Assembly: GCA_963832725.1 (NCBI GenBank)
Contig: CAWHVG010000003.1
Coordinates: forward strand, 124,001-188,000
Reading direction: 5' to 3'
Length of the DNA: 64,000 nt
DNA from: JAEZBP01 sp963832725
GTDB taxonomy: Bacteria > Myxococcota_A > Polyangia > Polyangiales > Sandaracinaceae
Shown here: one piece after another, positions 18,133-26,342 of the stretch
Numbering within the stretch: position 1 is the first letter of the stretch
How the letters are laid out: each line of letters opens with the position of its first letter
Translations under genes and position numbers: made by a program
Notes under the pieces: generated by a model
The model's input: only the letters and a program-made list of their open reading frames with translations
Databases searched by the model: none
What the model was told of the DNA's origin: nothing

Positions 18133-18915
18133 ATGACCGAGCGGCCCCTCATCCTTCTCTCGAACGACGACGGCGTGAACGCGCGAGGGCTGCGCACGCT
18201 GCGCGAGGCCCTGCGGGTGCTGGGGGACGTGGTGACGGTCGCGCCGGCCACGGAGCAGAGCGCCGGGAGCCACTCGCTCACCCTCTCGCGGCCGCTGCGG
18301 CATCGGGCGATCGAGGAGGATCTGCACTCGGTCGACGGCACGCCTGCGGACTGCATCTACGTCGCGCTCTACCGCGAGCGCTTCCTCCCGCGCTGGCCCG
18401 ACCTCGTCGTCAGCGGCATCAACCACGGGTACAACCTCGGCACCGACACGTTCTACTCGGGCACCGTGGCGGCGGCGCGCGAGGCGGCGTTGCGCGGCAT
18501 CCCCGCCATCGCGTTCTCGCTCGGCCCCAAGGGCTCGTTCGAGGAAGCGGCGAAGGGGGCGACCGTGATCGCTGGCCGGATGTTGGAGGCGCCGGGCGGC
18601 GGCGAGGGCGAGCGCGGCCCGCTCCTGAGCGTGAACTTCCCGCCGGAGACGCCCTACCGCGGGCTGCGCGCGACGCGGCTAGGACGGCGCGTCTACCTGG
18701 ACGAGGTCACCGTCCGACGCGACCCGCGCGGCAAGGAGTACTACTGGATCGGGGGGCCCGGCGCCCACCACGAGCCCATGTCGGGCTCGGATACCGAGGC
18801 GGTGGACGAAGGCTACGTCTCGATCACCCCGCTGGTCCTCGACGCGACCGACCCGGACGATCTGGGCCTGGCGTCGTGGGTGGCGGCATGTGGGAGGGAC
18901 GAGGAGAACCGATGA
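18133..18915 (+). CDS. surE: 5'-nucleotidase SurE
   Basis: A metal-dependent 5'/3'-nucleotidase of stationary-phase survival. The 260-residue product begins with the metal-binding ILLSNDDGVNARGLRTL and has EQSAGSHSLTL, VDGTPADCIYVAL and VVSGINHGYNLGTDTFYSGTVAAAREA, all SurE motifs. I chose ATG 18133: earlier in-frame starts would lie in the terminator. The gene ends by overlapping the apt ATG (ATGA), so the two are coupled. Confidence 0.95.
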   Translation: MTERPLILLSNDDGVNARGLRTLREALRVLGDVVTVAPATEQSAGSHSLTLSRPLRHRAIEEDLHSVDGTPADCIYVALYRERFLPRWPDLVVSGINHGYNLGTDTFYSGTVAAAREAALRGIPAIAFSLGPKGSFEEAAKGATVIAGRMLEAPGGGEGERGPLLSVNFPPETPYRGLRATRLGRRVYLDEVTVRRDPRGKEYYWIGGPGAHHEPMSGSDTEAVDEGYVSITPLVLDATDPDDLGLASWVAACGRDEENR

Positions 18916-19439
18916 GCGACCGGATCGCCAGCTTGCGCGCCGCGGTGCGCGACGTGCCGGACTTCCCGAAGCCGGGCATCGTCTTCAAAGACATCACGCC
19001 GCTCCTGGCATCGCCCAAGGCGTTCACCACCTGCCTCGATCTCTTCGCGGAGCGCTGGGCGGGCGAGCGCGTGGACGCGATCATCGGCATCGAGTCGCGT
19101 GGCTTCATCTTCGGGGCGGCCCTCGCCGCGCGGATGACGGCGAGCTTCGTGCCCGCGCGCAAGCCCGGCAAGTTGCCGCGCCAGGTCACCCGCGTCGAGT
19201 ACGCGCTCGAGTACGGCGAGGACGCGCTGGAGATGCACGCCGACGCGCTGTGCTCGGGGACTCGCGCGCTCATCGTCGACGACGTCATCGCCACCGGCGG
19301 GACGGCAGCCGCCGCGGTCGAGCTCGCCCGGAGGCAGGGCGCCGAGGTGCTCGGCTGCGCGTTCGTGATCGAGCTGAAGGCGCTCGAAGGCCGCGCGAAG
19401 CTGCCGGGCATCGCAATCGCGTCGCTGCTCGAGTACTGA
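18912..19439 (+). CDS. apt: Adenine phosphoribosyltransferase
   Basis: This salvage enzyme turns adenine and PRPP into AMP. The 175 residues include DVPDFPKPGIVFKDITPLL, IIGIESRGFIFG, and the PRPP-binding ALIVDDVIATGGTAAAAV (about residues 118-135). ATG 18912 overlaps the surE stop by four bases; together they form a small nucleotide-salvage pair. Confidence 0.96.
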   Translation: MSDRIASLRAAVRDVPDFPKPGIVFKDITPLLASPKAFTTCLDLFAERWAGERVDAIIGIESRGFIFGAALAARMTASFVPARKPGKLPRQVTRVEYALEYGEDALEMHADALCSGTRALIVDDVIATGGTAAAAVELARRQGAEVLGCAFVIELKALEGRAKLPGIAIASLLEY

Positions 19440-19488
19440 TGGTGAGCGCGCGGCCATCCCGCGGTGTGCGTGCTATAGGAGCGCGTTC

Positions 19489-19562
<74 letters not shown>

Positions 19563-19571
19563 CTTCGCCGG

Positions 19572-19976
19572 CTATCGCGTGCGCCGCGGGCCATTCGACA
19601 TGTCGTCGCTCTCGTCCAGGCGGCGTAGGGCGGCGTCGAAGTCGTCGTCGGCCGCGGCCAGCTCCCGCTTCGCGAGCTCGATGGCGCTCCGGTCCGGGGG
19701 CTCTTCGAAACGATATCCGGCGAGGTCGTGGGCGCGGGCCAGGTAGTAGAACGCCCACGCCGCGGGGCTCTCCCCGCCCAGAGGGAAGCTGTCGAACCAC
19801 CCGTCGATCGCGTCGAGGTGCGGCCGCACGGCGGCCATCAGCGCTCGCAGCTCCTCGTCCGAGCTATGGCTCACGCGCTCCAGCTGATCGCCTTCCGACT
19901 CGAGGCTGCCCCAGTCCTCGGCGAGCGAAACGAGGCCGCGGAGCGCGGCTGGGACGAGGTCGGGGTCGATGCGCAT
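19572..19976 (-). CDS. Hypothetical protein, 134 residues
   Basis: I do not recognise this protein. It is acidic and largely helical (RGLVSLAEDWGSLESEGDQLERV, then LDAIDGWFDSFPLGGESPAAWAFYYLARAHDLAGY), with no signal peptide or membrane segment. A conserved-looking tryptophan/tyrosine-rich centre suggests a real folded protein. The start ATG at 19976 is the only good one; a longer frame upstream is arginine-rich and overlaps the enolase promoter. It ends 10 bases from tRNA-Arg. Confidence 0.65.
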   Translation of the reverse strand: MRIDPDLVPAALRGLVSLAEDWGSLESEGDQLERVSHSSDEELRALMAAVRPHLDAIDGWFDSFPLGGESPAAWAFYYLARAHDLAGYRFEEPPDRSAIELAKRELAAADDDFDAALRRLDESDDMSNGPRRTR

Positions 19977-20060
19977 CGAGCGGGAGCGTAGGCGACGCCT
20001 TCGAGGCTGGCGAGCTGCCGGTCCCGGCGCTCCGAAGCGCGCGCGCCGACTCCCACCGCG

Positions 20061-20089
20061 TTGACACTCGCGCATCCGATCGCTACATG
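20061..20089 (+). promoter_or_regulatory. Promoter for enolase
   Basis: TTGACA (20061-20066), 17-base spacer, TACATG (20084-20089). The -35 box is perfect and the -10 box weak. It lies 25 bases before the enolase ATG. Confidence 0.55.
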
Positions 20090-20113
20090 GCCGGCGACGA
20101 AGAGGGAGCCAAC

Positions 20114-21394
20114 ATGCTCGAGATCACCGCCATCATCGCGCGCGAGATCCTGGACTCGCGAGGAAATCCCACCGTCGAGGTGGAGGTCGAGGTCGAGGAG
20201 GAGATCGTCGCTCGCGCCGCCGTGCCTTCGGGCGCGTCCACCGGCGAGCACGAGGCGCTGGAGCTGCGCGACGGGGACGAGAAGCGTTTCCTCGGCAAGG
20301 GCGTGCGCCGCGCGGTCGAGAACGTGAACACGCAGATCGCGCCCGAGGTGTTGGGCCGCGACGCGCTCGACCAGAGCGCCATCGATCGGGCGATGATCGA
20401 GCTCGACGGAACCCCGAGCAAGTCGAAGCTCGGCGCCAACGCCATCCTCGGCGTGTCGATGGCCACCGCGCGGGCCGCGGCGGCCGCGCTCGATCTGCCG
20501 CTCTGGCGCTACCTGGGCGGCGCGCAGGCGTGCGTCCTGCCGGTCCCGCTGATGAACATCCTCAACGGTGGCGCTCACGCGGACAACGGCCTGGAGATCC
20601 AGGAGTTCATGATCGTCCCCCACGGCTTCTCCACCTTCCGCGAGGCGCTGCGGGCCGGGGTCGAGGTCTTCCACAACCTCAAGGCCATCCTGAAGAGCAA
20701 GAAGCTGGCGACCAGCGTCGGCGACGAGGGCGGGTTCGCGCCGCGGCTCGAGAACAACGAAGCCGCGCTCACGCTGGTGCTCGAGGCCATCGAGCGCGCG
20801 GGCTACAAACCCGGCGAGCAGATCGGGCTGGCTCTCGATGCCGCCGCGAGCGAGTTCTACGACGCGTCGAAGAAGACCTACACGTTCGACGGAAAGACGG
20901 TCGACGCGGCCGAGCTCGTCGGCATTTACGAGCGCTACGTCTCCAAGTACCCGCTCGTGTCGATCGAGGACGGCTGCGCGGAGGACGACTGGGACGCCTG
21001 GAAGAAGCTCACCGACACGCTGGGCGGGCGCGTCCAGCTCGTCGGGGACGACATCTTCGTCACCAACGTGACCCGACTCGCGCGGGGCATCGAGTCCGGC
21101 GTCGCCAACTCGATCTTGGTCAAGGTCAACCAGATCGGTACCGTGAGCGAGACGCTGGACGCCATCCGGCTCGGCGCCGAGCACGGCTACGCATCGATCA
21201 TCTCGCACCGCAGCGGCGAGACGTGCGACACGTTCATCGCCGACCTCGCGGTGGCGACGGGCGTCGGGCAGATCAAGACCGGCTCCGCGTCGCGCTCCGA
21301 TCGCATCGCGAAGTACAATCAGCTCATGCGCATCGAGGAGCAGCTCGGTGCCGGCGCGCGCTTCGCCGGCAAGAGCCGCCTCGCCCTGCGCTGA
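20114..21394 (+). CDS. eno: Enolase
   Basis: The glycolytic enzyme converting 2-phosphoglycerate to phosphoenolpyruvate. The 426-residue product has ILDSRGNPTVEVEV, VPSGASTGEHEALELRDGD, the catalytic-loop SVGDEGGFAPRL, LVSIEDGCAEDDW, LVGDDIFVTN and the signature GQIKTGSASRSDRIAKYNQL. The usual SHRSGETED reads SHRSGETCD here, a small deviation. I chose ATG 20114 because the upstream ATG 20087 overlaps the promoter; GGGAG precedes 20114. A strong hairpin terminator follows. Confidence 0.97.
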   Translation: MLEITAIIAREILDSRGNPTVEVEVEVEEEIVARAAVPSGASTGEHEALELRDGDEKRFLGKGVRRAVENVNTQIAPEVLGRDALDQSAIDRAMIELDGTPSKSKLGANAILGVSMATARAAAAALDLPLWRYLGGAQACVLPVPLMNILNGGAHADNGLEIQEFMIVPHGFSTFREALRAGVEVFHNLKAILKSKKLATSVGDEGGFAPRLENNEAALTLVLEAIERAGYKPGEQIGLALDAAASEFYDASKKTYTFDGKTVDAAELVGIYERYVSKYPLVSIEDGCAEDDWDAWKKLTDTLGGRVQLVGDDIFVTNVTRLARGIESGVANSILVKVNQIGTVSETLDAIRLGAEHGYASIISHRSGETCDTFIADLAVATGVGQIKTGSASRSDRIAKYNQLMRIEEQLGAGARFAGKSRLALR

Positions 21395-21414
21395 GCTGCG
21401 CTTCGCCGGAGGGC

Positions 21415-21447
21415 AAATCGAGCGCGCCTTTCGAGGGCGCTCGATTT
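21415..21447. terminator. Bidirectional terminator between convergent genes
   Basis: An 11-bp stem, AAATCGAGCGC (21415-21425) with GCGCTCGATTT (21437-21447), whose A/T ends give a T run on either strand. It separates enolase from the minus-strand gene ending at 21450. Confidence 0.82.
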
Positions 21448-21449
21448 CG

Positions 21450-22143
21450 CTACGCGCGCCGCGAGCGGATCATGTCCATCAGCGGCTCCACGCCCTCGCG
21501 GCGATCGAAGGGCGTGAAGTGGATGCCGGTCGATTGCGCTGCGGCGAGCACGCTCATTCCGTAGGGCAGGTCGGCGCCCCAGATCGCCTTCACCAGCTCT
21601 TCGGGTAGCTCGGCGAGCTTCGCGCAGAGCTCGTTCGGCTCGATGGCCGGGAAGTCCGACCCGTCGACCAGCACGAACGCGGGCGGCACCTGGTCGAGCC
21701 GCTCGGCCAGCGTCGCCGCGTCGCTCGACAGGACCGGCGTCATCACGTGCGGGCCGAGCGCGGCGCCCAGCTTCTCGCAGAACGCGCGCGAGCCGGAGAG
21801 GACGTACACCGGCAGCGTCTCGGAGCTGAGCTCCAGGCTCCGGGTCGGCTCGTCGTGACGGCTCGGTCGCTTGCGCGGGCGCCGTCCGCCCGTCGGCCCG
21901 ATGGCCGCCAACATCGCGCGCAGCTGGTCCAGAACGCTCTCGGCCATGTCCGCGCCGATGCGCTCCGTCAGCTGCGTCTGCAGCGGCCCGTCGACGAGCG
22001 CGAGGATTCTGCTCGGGCGTCTTCGGGATGGCGCCACCGTGCTCCTGCAACGCCTCGAAGAGCATCGTCGAGGCCGTGGAGGGATGGACCACTCCCTCCA
22101 GGGTCTCTCGGATCAAGCGGATCTCGGGCGCTTCGCGGGCCAT
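21450..22143 (-). CDS. Two-part protein with receiver-like C-terminal domain, frameshifted as read
   Basis: I do not recognise the whole protein. The first 80 residues are helical (IRLIRETLEGVVHPSTASTM); the last 110 look like a receiver-type alpha/beta domain (LPVYVLSGSRAFCEKLGAAL ... PPAFVLVDGSDFPAIEP) with an Asp at the end of the third strand but no clear acidic pair at the first. At 22005-22009 (plus strand) GATTC breaks the frame; GATC gives IPKTPEQILALVDGPLQTQL and a product of 230 residues. A start at 22037 would give only the second part. Function unknown; it lies 55 bases downstream of the biotin-carboxylase-like gene and may be cotranscribed. Confidence 0.65.
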
Positions 22144-22198
22144 GAGAGCTGGCAGGACGGTACCACGCTCGCGAGGACGGAGGCTCGTTCGCGAACGT

Positions 22199-23533
22199 TC
22201 AGATCCGCTCGATGAGCCCGTCGTCGTACTGACCCGCGCGCACCGACTCGTGGTTGAGCGCCTTGCGGAGCAGTCGGAGGTTCGTGACCACCGGACCGAG
22301 ATGGATCTCGGCGAGGATGCGGTCGAGCATCAGCAGCGCGTCGTGACGTGTGGGCGCGTAGGTCGTCACCGAGGCCAGCATCGGCTCGTGGTCGGCCTGG
22401 ACCAGGCTACCGACCTTGATTCCGGTCTCGATGCGCACCTTCCCTTGGGGCGCCGGTGGCCATCGGGTCGTCTCGACGCTGCTCTCGAAGGGGCGGCCCG
22501 TCCGCGGGTCCAGGGAGGCGTCGACGCGAGCCAGGAACGCGCAGCCGGTCGGCTCGGCGTGCCAAGCCTCGGCGGGGATCGGATCGCCGTGGGCGAGGGC
22601 GATCGAGAGCTCGACCAGGTCGAGGCCCGTGCACATCTCGGTGGTGGTGTGCTCCACGCCCAGGCCGGGCGAGATGCCCACGAAGTAGAAGGTACCGTCG
22701 GAGTCCACCAGGAAGTGGCAGCTCGCGACGCCGACGCAGCCGAGGGCGGTGGCGATGTCGCAGGAGGCGTCCCAAATCGCGCCCCGCAAGGCCTCCCCAT
22801 CGTGCAGCTCGTCGAGCGCGCGGGCGGGCGCCTCCGCCAGGAGTCGCTGCGGCCCCTTGCGAAGGCTCACCTCGCGGTCGGCGAGCACCTGCGCTTCGTT
22901 GCCGTCGGCGACCAGCTGGACCTCGACGTGGCGGGCCCGGTCGAGCCACCGCTCGAGGTACGCGCCGCCCCTCTCGTCGAGGGGGGCGAGACTCTCGAGC
23001 GCCTCGCTCAGAGCGGCGACGTCGTGCGCGACCGGGAGGCCGTCCGGCTCCCCGTAGCCTCGCACCGGCTTGACGACGACCGGGTAGCCGATGCGATCGA
23101 CGTCCGCCAGTGCTGCGTTCGGATCGAGGATCGCGGCTTCGCTGCCGGCGAGGACTCGCACGCCGAGGCTCGCTGCGATCTCCCGTACGGCCAGTCGGTC
23201 TCGCATCGCCTCCAGCCGGTCGGCGGCGGGCCCGACGTAGGCGATCTCCGCTTCGGCGAGCGCGCGAGCGAGCGCGATCTCGTCGCGGGCCAACCCGTAG
23301 CCGGGGTGGACGGCGACGACGCGCGCCTCGCGGGCGGCCGTCACGATCTGCGTGACGGACACGTACGCGCTCGCGTCTTCGAGCCGCACCGACTCGTCAC
23401 ATGCCTCGACGTGCGGCGCGCCGCTCTCGTGATCGGTGTGGAGGCCGACGGTCTCGATGCCCAGGCGTCGGCAGGTGCGTGCGACGCGAGCCGCGACTTC
23501 ACCTCGGTTGGCGATGAGGATGCGTTCGAACAC
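22199..23533 (-). CDS. Biotin-carboxylase-like protein lacking catalytic residues
   Basis: A 444-residue protein with the full domain order of biotin carboxylase (AccC): N-terminal FERILIANRGEVAARVARTCR, HPGYG, ATP-grasp and C-terminal domains, collinear over the whole length. Yet the active site is altered. Aligned by eye to E. coli AccC, Glu276 is His273, Glu288 is Gly286, Asn290 is Ser288, Arg292 is Gly290 and Gln294 is Gly292; only Glu296 (Glu294) is kept. The glycine-rich ATP loop is degenerate (KPVRGYGEPDG). I infer it cannot carboxylate biotin. The start is GTG at 23533. No biotin carrier or carboxyltransferase gene is nearby. It may be a regulatory or new ATP-grasp protein. Confidence 0.82.
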   Translation of the reverse strand: MFERILIANRGEVAARVARTCRRLGIETVGLHTDHESGAPHVEACDESVRLEDASAYVSVTQIVTAAREARVVAVHPGYGLARDEIALARALAEAEIAYVGPAADRLEAMRDRLAVREIAASLGVRVLAGSEAAILDPNAALADVDRIGYPVVVKPVRGYGEPDGLPVAHDVAALSEALESLAPLDERGGAYLERWLDRARHVEVQLVADGNEAQVLADREVSLRKGPQRLLAEAPARALDELHDGEALRGAIWDASCDIATALGCVGVASCHFLVDSDGTFYFVGISPGLGVEHTTTEMCTGLDLVELSIALAHGDPIPAEAWHAEPTGCAFLARVDASLDPRTGRPFESSVETTRWPPAPQGKVRIETGIKVGSLVQADHEPMLASVTTYAPTRHDALLMLDRILAEIHLGPVVTNLRLLRKALNHESVRAGQYDDGLIERI

Positions 23534-23646
23534 GGGCCGGAGCGTAGCAGCACCGGGGGCGGGCGCCCTCGCTCCGCGCACACGAAGCGTCGGGGCCCGG
23601 CGCGACCCCACTTGACGCGCCGCCGCGGGCGGCCAATCTCGGCCCG

Positions 23647-24111
23647 ATGCCCGCCGTCGTCGCCACCCGCGCTCTTTCGCGCCCGCCCATCCGCACCGCC
23701 GAGGTCCGAACGCGCGCCGATCGCATGCTGATCGCGCTCAGGATGCCCGACGCCGAGCTATCGATCCTCCTCTGTGACGACGCCACGATCCACGAACTCA
23801 ACCGAGACTATCGAAACAAGGATCGCCCGACTGACGTGCTGGCGTTTGCGATGCGGGAGGGCGAGGGCGGTGAGCTCCATCCCTCGCTTCTGGGCGACGT
23901 GGTGATCTCGATCGAGACCGCACGCCGGCAGGCGCGGGAGCACGGGCGATCGATCGCGGCGGAGGTCACCCAACTGTTGGCCCACGGCCTGCTCCACCTG
24001 CTCGGTTACGACCACCGGACCGACGAGGAGGACCGCGTGATGCGGGCCCGTACCGACGTCCTCTTCGCCGCGGCTACGGCCCGTGGAGTGGAGCGAAGCG
24101 ATCGCAGGTGA
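23647..24111 (+). CDS. ybeY: Endoribonuclease YbeY
   Basis: A zinc-dependent RNase of rRNA maturation and ribosome quality control. The 154-residue product carries LLCDDATIHELNRDYRNKDRPTDVLAFA and the metal site LLAHGLLHLLGYDH (HxxxHxxxxxH), both defining for the family. ATG 23647. It is usually next to phoH and era, which are absent here. A TTGACG at 23612-23617 could be part of its promoter, giving a very short leader. Confidence 0.95.
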   Translation: MPAVVATRALSRPPIRTAEVRTRADRMLIALRMPDAELSILLCDDATIHELNRDYRNKDRPTDVLAFAMREGEGGELHPSLLGDVVISIETARRQAREHGRSIAAEVTQLLAHGLLHLLGYDHRTDEEDRVMRARTDVLFAAATARGVERSDRR

Positions 24112-24198
24112 ACGCCCCAAAATTGGGGGCGATCGCCTCCCGGAGCGCCTCCGAGAGCTTTTTTGGGCCGAATTCGGCTCTTGGAGGCCGAATTAGGC

Positions 24199-24227
24199 TT
24201 GTCAGCCTTGGAACGGCATTGCATAGA
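24199..24227 (+). promoter_or_regulatory. Possible promoter for the HU-type gene
   Basis: TTGTCA (24199-24204), 17-base spacer, CATAGA (24222-24227). The surrounding 190 bases are the most AT-rich stretch nearby, with repeats of GGCCGAATT (24174 and 24187), which fits a strong promoter region for an abundant nucleoid protein. The -10 match is weak. Confidence 0.42.
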
Positions 24228-24304
24228 GGCCGCCAACGCCCGCGGGACCCCAGAAAAACGGGGGTTTCGTGGTCGCCGACGAAGTCGAAGCAAGGAGGGA
24301 AGCC

Positions 24305-24622
24305 ATGGCTAACACGGGCAAGCGGATGACCAAGGCGGCCATCATGACGGAGCTCGCTGATCGCACCGAGCTGACGAAGAAGCAGATCGCGGCGGTGTTC
24401 GAGGGACTGCAGGCGATGATCAAGCGCGAGCTGGGTCGTCGTGGTCCGGGAGAATTCGTGATCCCGGACATGCTCAAGCTCAAGGTCCGCAAGGTTCCGG
24501 CGCGTAAGAACGCGAAGGTCCGGATCCCGTCGACCGGCGAGACGATCATCAAGGACATCCCGGCGTCGAAGAAGCTTCGCGCCACCCCGCTCAAGAAGCT
24601 GAAGGACCTCGTCCTCCAGTGA
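24305..24622 (+). CDS. HU-family DNA-binding protein
   Basis: A 105-residue nucleoid protein: TKAAIMTELADRTELTKKQIAAVFEGL forms the helical body, then GEFVIPDMLKLKVRKVPARKNAKVRIPSTGETIIKD the beta arm, with PSTGE in place of the usual NPxTGE. It ends in a basic LKKLKDLVLQ tail. ATG 24305 follows a good AAGGAGGGAAGCC. It is a second HU/IHF-type protein in the window beside ihfA. Two hairpins follow it. Confidence 0.88.
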   Translation: MANTGKRMTKAAIMTELADRTELTKKQIAAVFEGLQAMIKRELGRRGPGEFVIPDMLKLKVRKVPARKNAKVRIPSTGETIIKDIPASKKLRATPLKKLKDLVLQ

Positions 24623-24630
24623 TGTTCCTG

Positions 24631-24657
24631 CCGAGCGCGCAGCCGTAGCGCGCTCGG
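24631..24657 (+). terminator. Strong hairpin just after the HU-type gene
   Basis: A 10-bp stem, CCGAGCGCGC (24631-24640) with GCGCGCTCGG (24648-24657), 9 bases after the stop. No T run follows, so it may act with the next hairpin or stabilise the mRNA 3' end. Confidence 0.6.
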
Positions 24658-24723
24658 ACCCGGCTCTGCGCGCCCTGCGAGGCGACTGACCGGGACGCTC
24701 TCGCGGAGCCGCGAGCCGAGAAG

Positions 24724-24755
24724 CGCGCCGTCCAGTACGTGGGCGGCGCGTTTTT
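24724..24755 (+). terminator. Rho-independent terminator
   Basis: CGCGCCG (24724-24730) pairs with CGGCGCG (24744-24750), followed by TTTTT (24751-24755). It ends plus-strand transcription before the convergent gene at 24835. Confidence 0.72.
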
Positions 24756-24834
24756 CGTTCGGTCGGCCGCGAGCTCGAAGCGGGGCGAGGGGTCTCGAGC
24801 TGCCGGAGCGCGACTCGTCTGCGAGGCGAGGAGA

Positions 24835-26256
24835 TTAGTACGGCGAAGGCGGCGGTCGGAGCGGAGTGGTCGCCGGAGCACCTGCCGGAGCACCTGCCGG
24901 AGCACCTGCCGGGGCTGCACCGGGCGAGGGCGGTGAGGGCGAGGGCGGCGCGGCAGCGCCCTGCTGCATCCGAGCGCGATCCTGGAAGAAGCCGCGGACG
25001 AGGTTGATGAGCCGCCGCATCTCCGCGACCTGGATGTCCACGTCCGCGTGCAGCCCCTCGTCCTCGGCGTGGACCCGCATCCGGTTCAGGATTGGGGCGA
25101 GCCCGAGGACGTTGGTGATGACGTTGTGCGCGTACGCTTCGCGGGCCCGGTTCCAGTAATCGGCGGCTGCGCTCGCCTGCTCGGCGCTCTCGAAGTGGCC
25201 CACGATCCGCGTGGCCACCGCTCCCTCGGGCGTCTCGCTGAGGCCCATCCGCAGCCGGACCGGCAGCATGTCGAGGGGCGAGCGCCGGCGCGGGCGGGCG
25301 CGTGCGAAGTTGCGGAAGCCCTCCACCTCGAGCGAGAGCCCCTCGCCCTCTTCCATCGACAGCAACGCATCGGCGGGGTGCTCGGTCGGCCGCTCCTCGT
25401 CGTCGCGCTCGCGGTCGGCCCGCGCGTGGGCGACCGCCACCACCCGGGCCACGTCTTCGGGGCGCGCGATGACGAAGTGTCGCGGGCCCACGAGCGCCAC
25501 GACGCGCTCGGTCTCGTCTCGGCCGTGCCAGTCCGCGACGGGCACGCCGGCCATCCGCCGCCAGTGCACCTCGGCACCGTCGGCTTCCGCCAGCCGTTCG
25601 GCCGCGGCTCGGATGGACGCTTCGTCGCCGGTGGCGCGGCCGGCTGCGATCAGCCGCGAGCGTTGCAGGTTGGGCGAGGCGACCAGCAGGCGGTCCAGAT
25701 CGTCGAGCGGGTCGATGCCGGAGCCGTCCAGCAGCGCCTGCCAGTCGGGCATCGCGGAGAGCAGGTTTCGCACGTCGGGACCGAGCGGCGAAGCGCGCAC
25801 GCGCGCCACGTCCAGCCGGAGCGCGATTTGCGAGCCCGCCGGCAGGAACGACACGCCGTTCCCTTCGCCTTCGGCGCCGCTTCCCTCTCCTTCGGTGCCG
25901 CGGCCCGGGCCCTCTTCTTCCGCGAGCCGTGGGGGCCCCGCGTCCCGCCGGCGCCGCCCCGCGTCGGGTGCCCCCGCGTCCTCGGGCCCGGCATCGGTGG
26001 GCACCCCGCCGTCGAGCGAGGCGCCCGGCCCTTCACCCGAAGCGTTCGCCTCCTGCGGGGAGGGCACTTCCGCCGGCGCGCTCGCGCCCTGGCTGACGCT
26101 CACGGCGTCGCTCATCCCGAACTCGACGTCCATCGGGATCTGGAAGTCGAACCCGAGATCCGGCGTGCTCGTGGTCCACAGCACGTAGCCGATCACTCCG
26201 GCATGCAGCGCGAGGGAGATTGCCAGCGCGATGGCAGCGACGCGCCCTTCGCTCAC
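24835..26256 (-). CDS. Unknown protein with TonB-like N-terminal anchor
   Basis: I do not recognise the 473-residue protein. It starts with one membrane helix, RVAAIALAISLALHAGVIGY, in which Ser14 and His18 reproduce the S-x3-H pattern of TonB's energy-coupling helix. Next comes a 90-residue Pro/Ala/Gly/Asp-rich linker, then a soluble domain of about 300 residues beginning SFLPAGSQIALRLDVARVRASPLGPDVRNLL, and a C-terminal tail of AGAP repeats. There is no TonB C-terminal domain. It would lie in the periplasm. It is divergent from the L,D-transpeptidase lipoprotein, 80 bases apart, so an envelope role is likely. Confidence 0.7.
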   Translation of the reverse strand: MSEGRVAAIALAISLALHAGVIGYVLWTTSTPDLGFDFQIPMDVEFGMSDAVSVSQGASAPAEVPSPQEANASGEGPGASLDGGVPTDAGPEDAGAPDAGRRRRDAGPPRLAEEEGPGRGTEGEGSGAEGEGNGVSFLPAGSQIALRLDVARVRASPLGPDVRNLLSAMPDWQALLDGSGIDPLDDLDRLLVASPNLQRSRLIAAGRATGDEASIRAAAERLAEADGAEVHWRRMAGVPVADWHGRDETERVVALVGPRHFVIARPEDVARVVAVAHARADRERDDEERPTEHPADALLSMEEGEGLSLEVEGFRNFARARPRRRSPLDMLPVRLRMGLSETPEGAVATRIVGHFESAEQASAAADYWNRAREAYAHNVITNVLGLAPILNRMRVHAEDEGLHADVDIQVAEMRRLINLVRGFFQDRARMQQGAAAPPSPSPPSPGAAPAGAPAGAPAGAPATTPLRPPPSPY

Positions 26257-26342
26257 TCGGTGGCTCCGCCTGTCGTCGCGGGTTGACTGGGCGCGGCCGA
26301 CGTGAAATCCGTCGGGACCCAGCTCACGAGCCCGGAATGGAG

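Noticed and set aside
20087..20113. Earlier ATG for enolase
   Set aside because: It overlaps the -10 region of the promoter; the conserved enolase N-terminus begins at ATG 20114.
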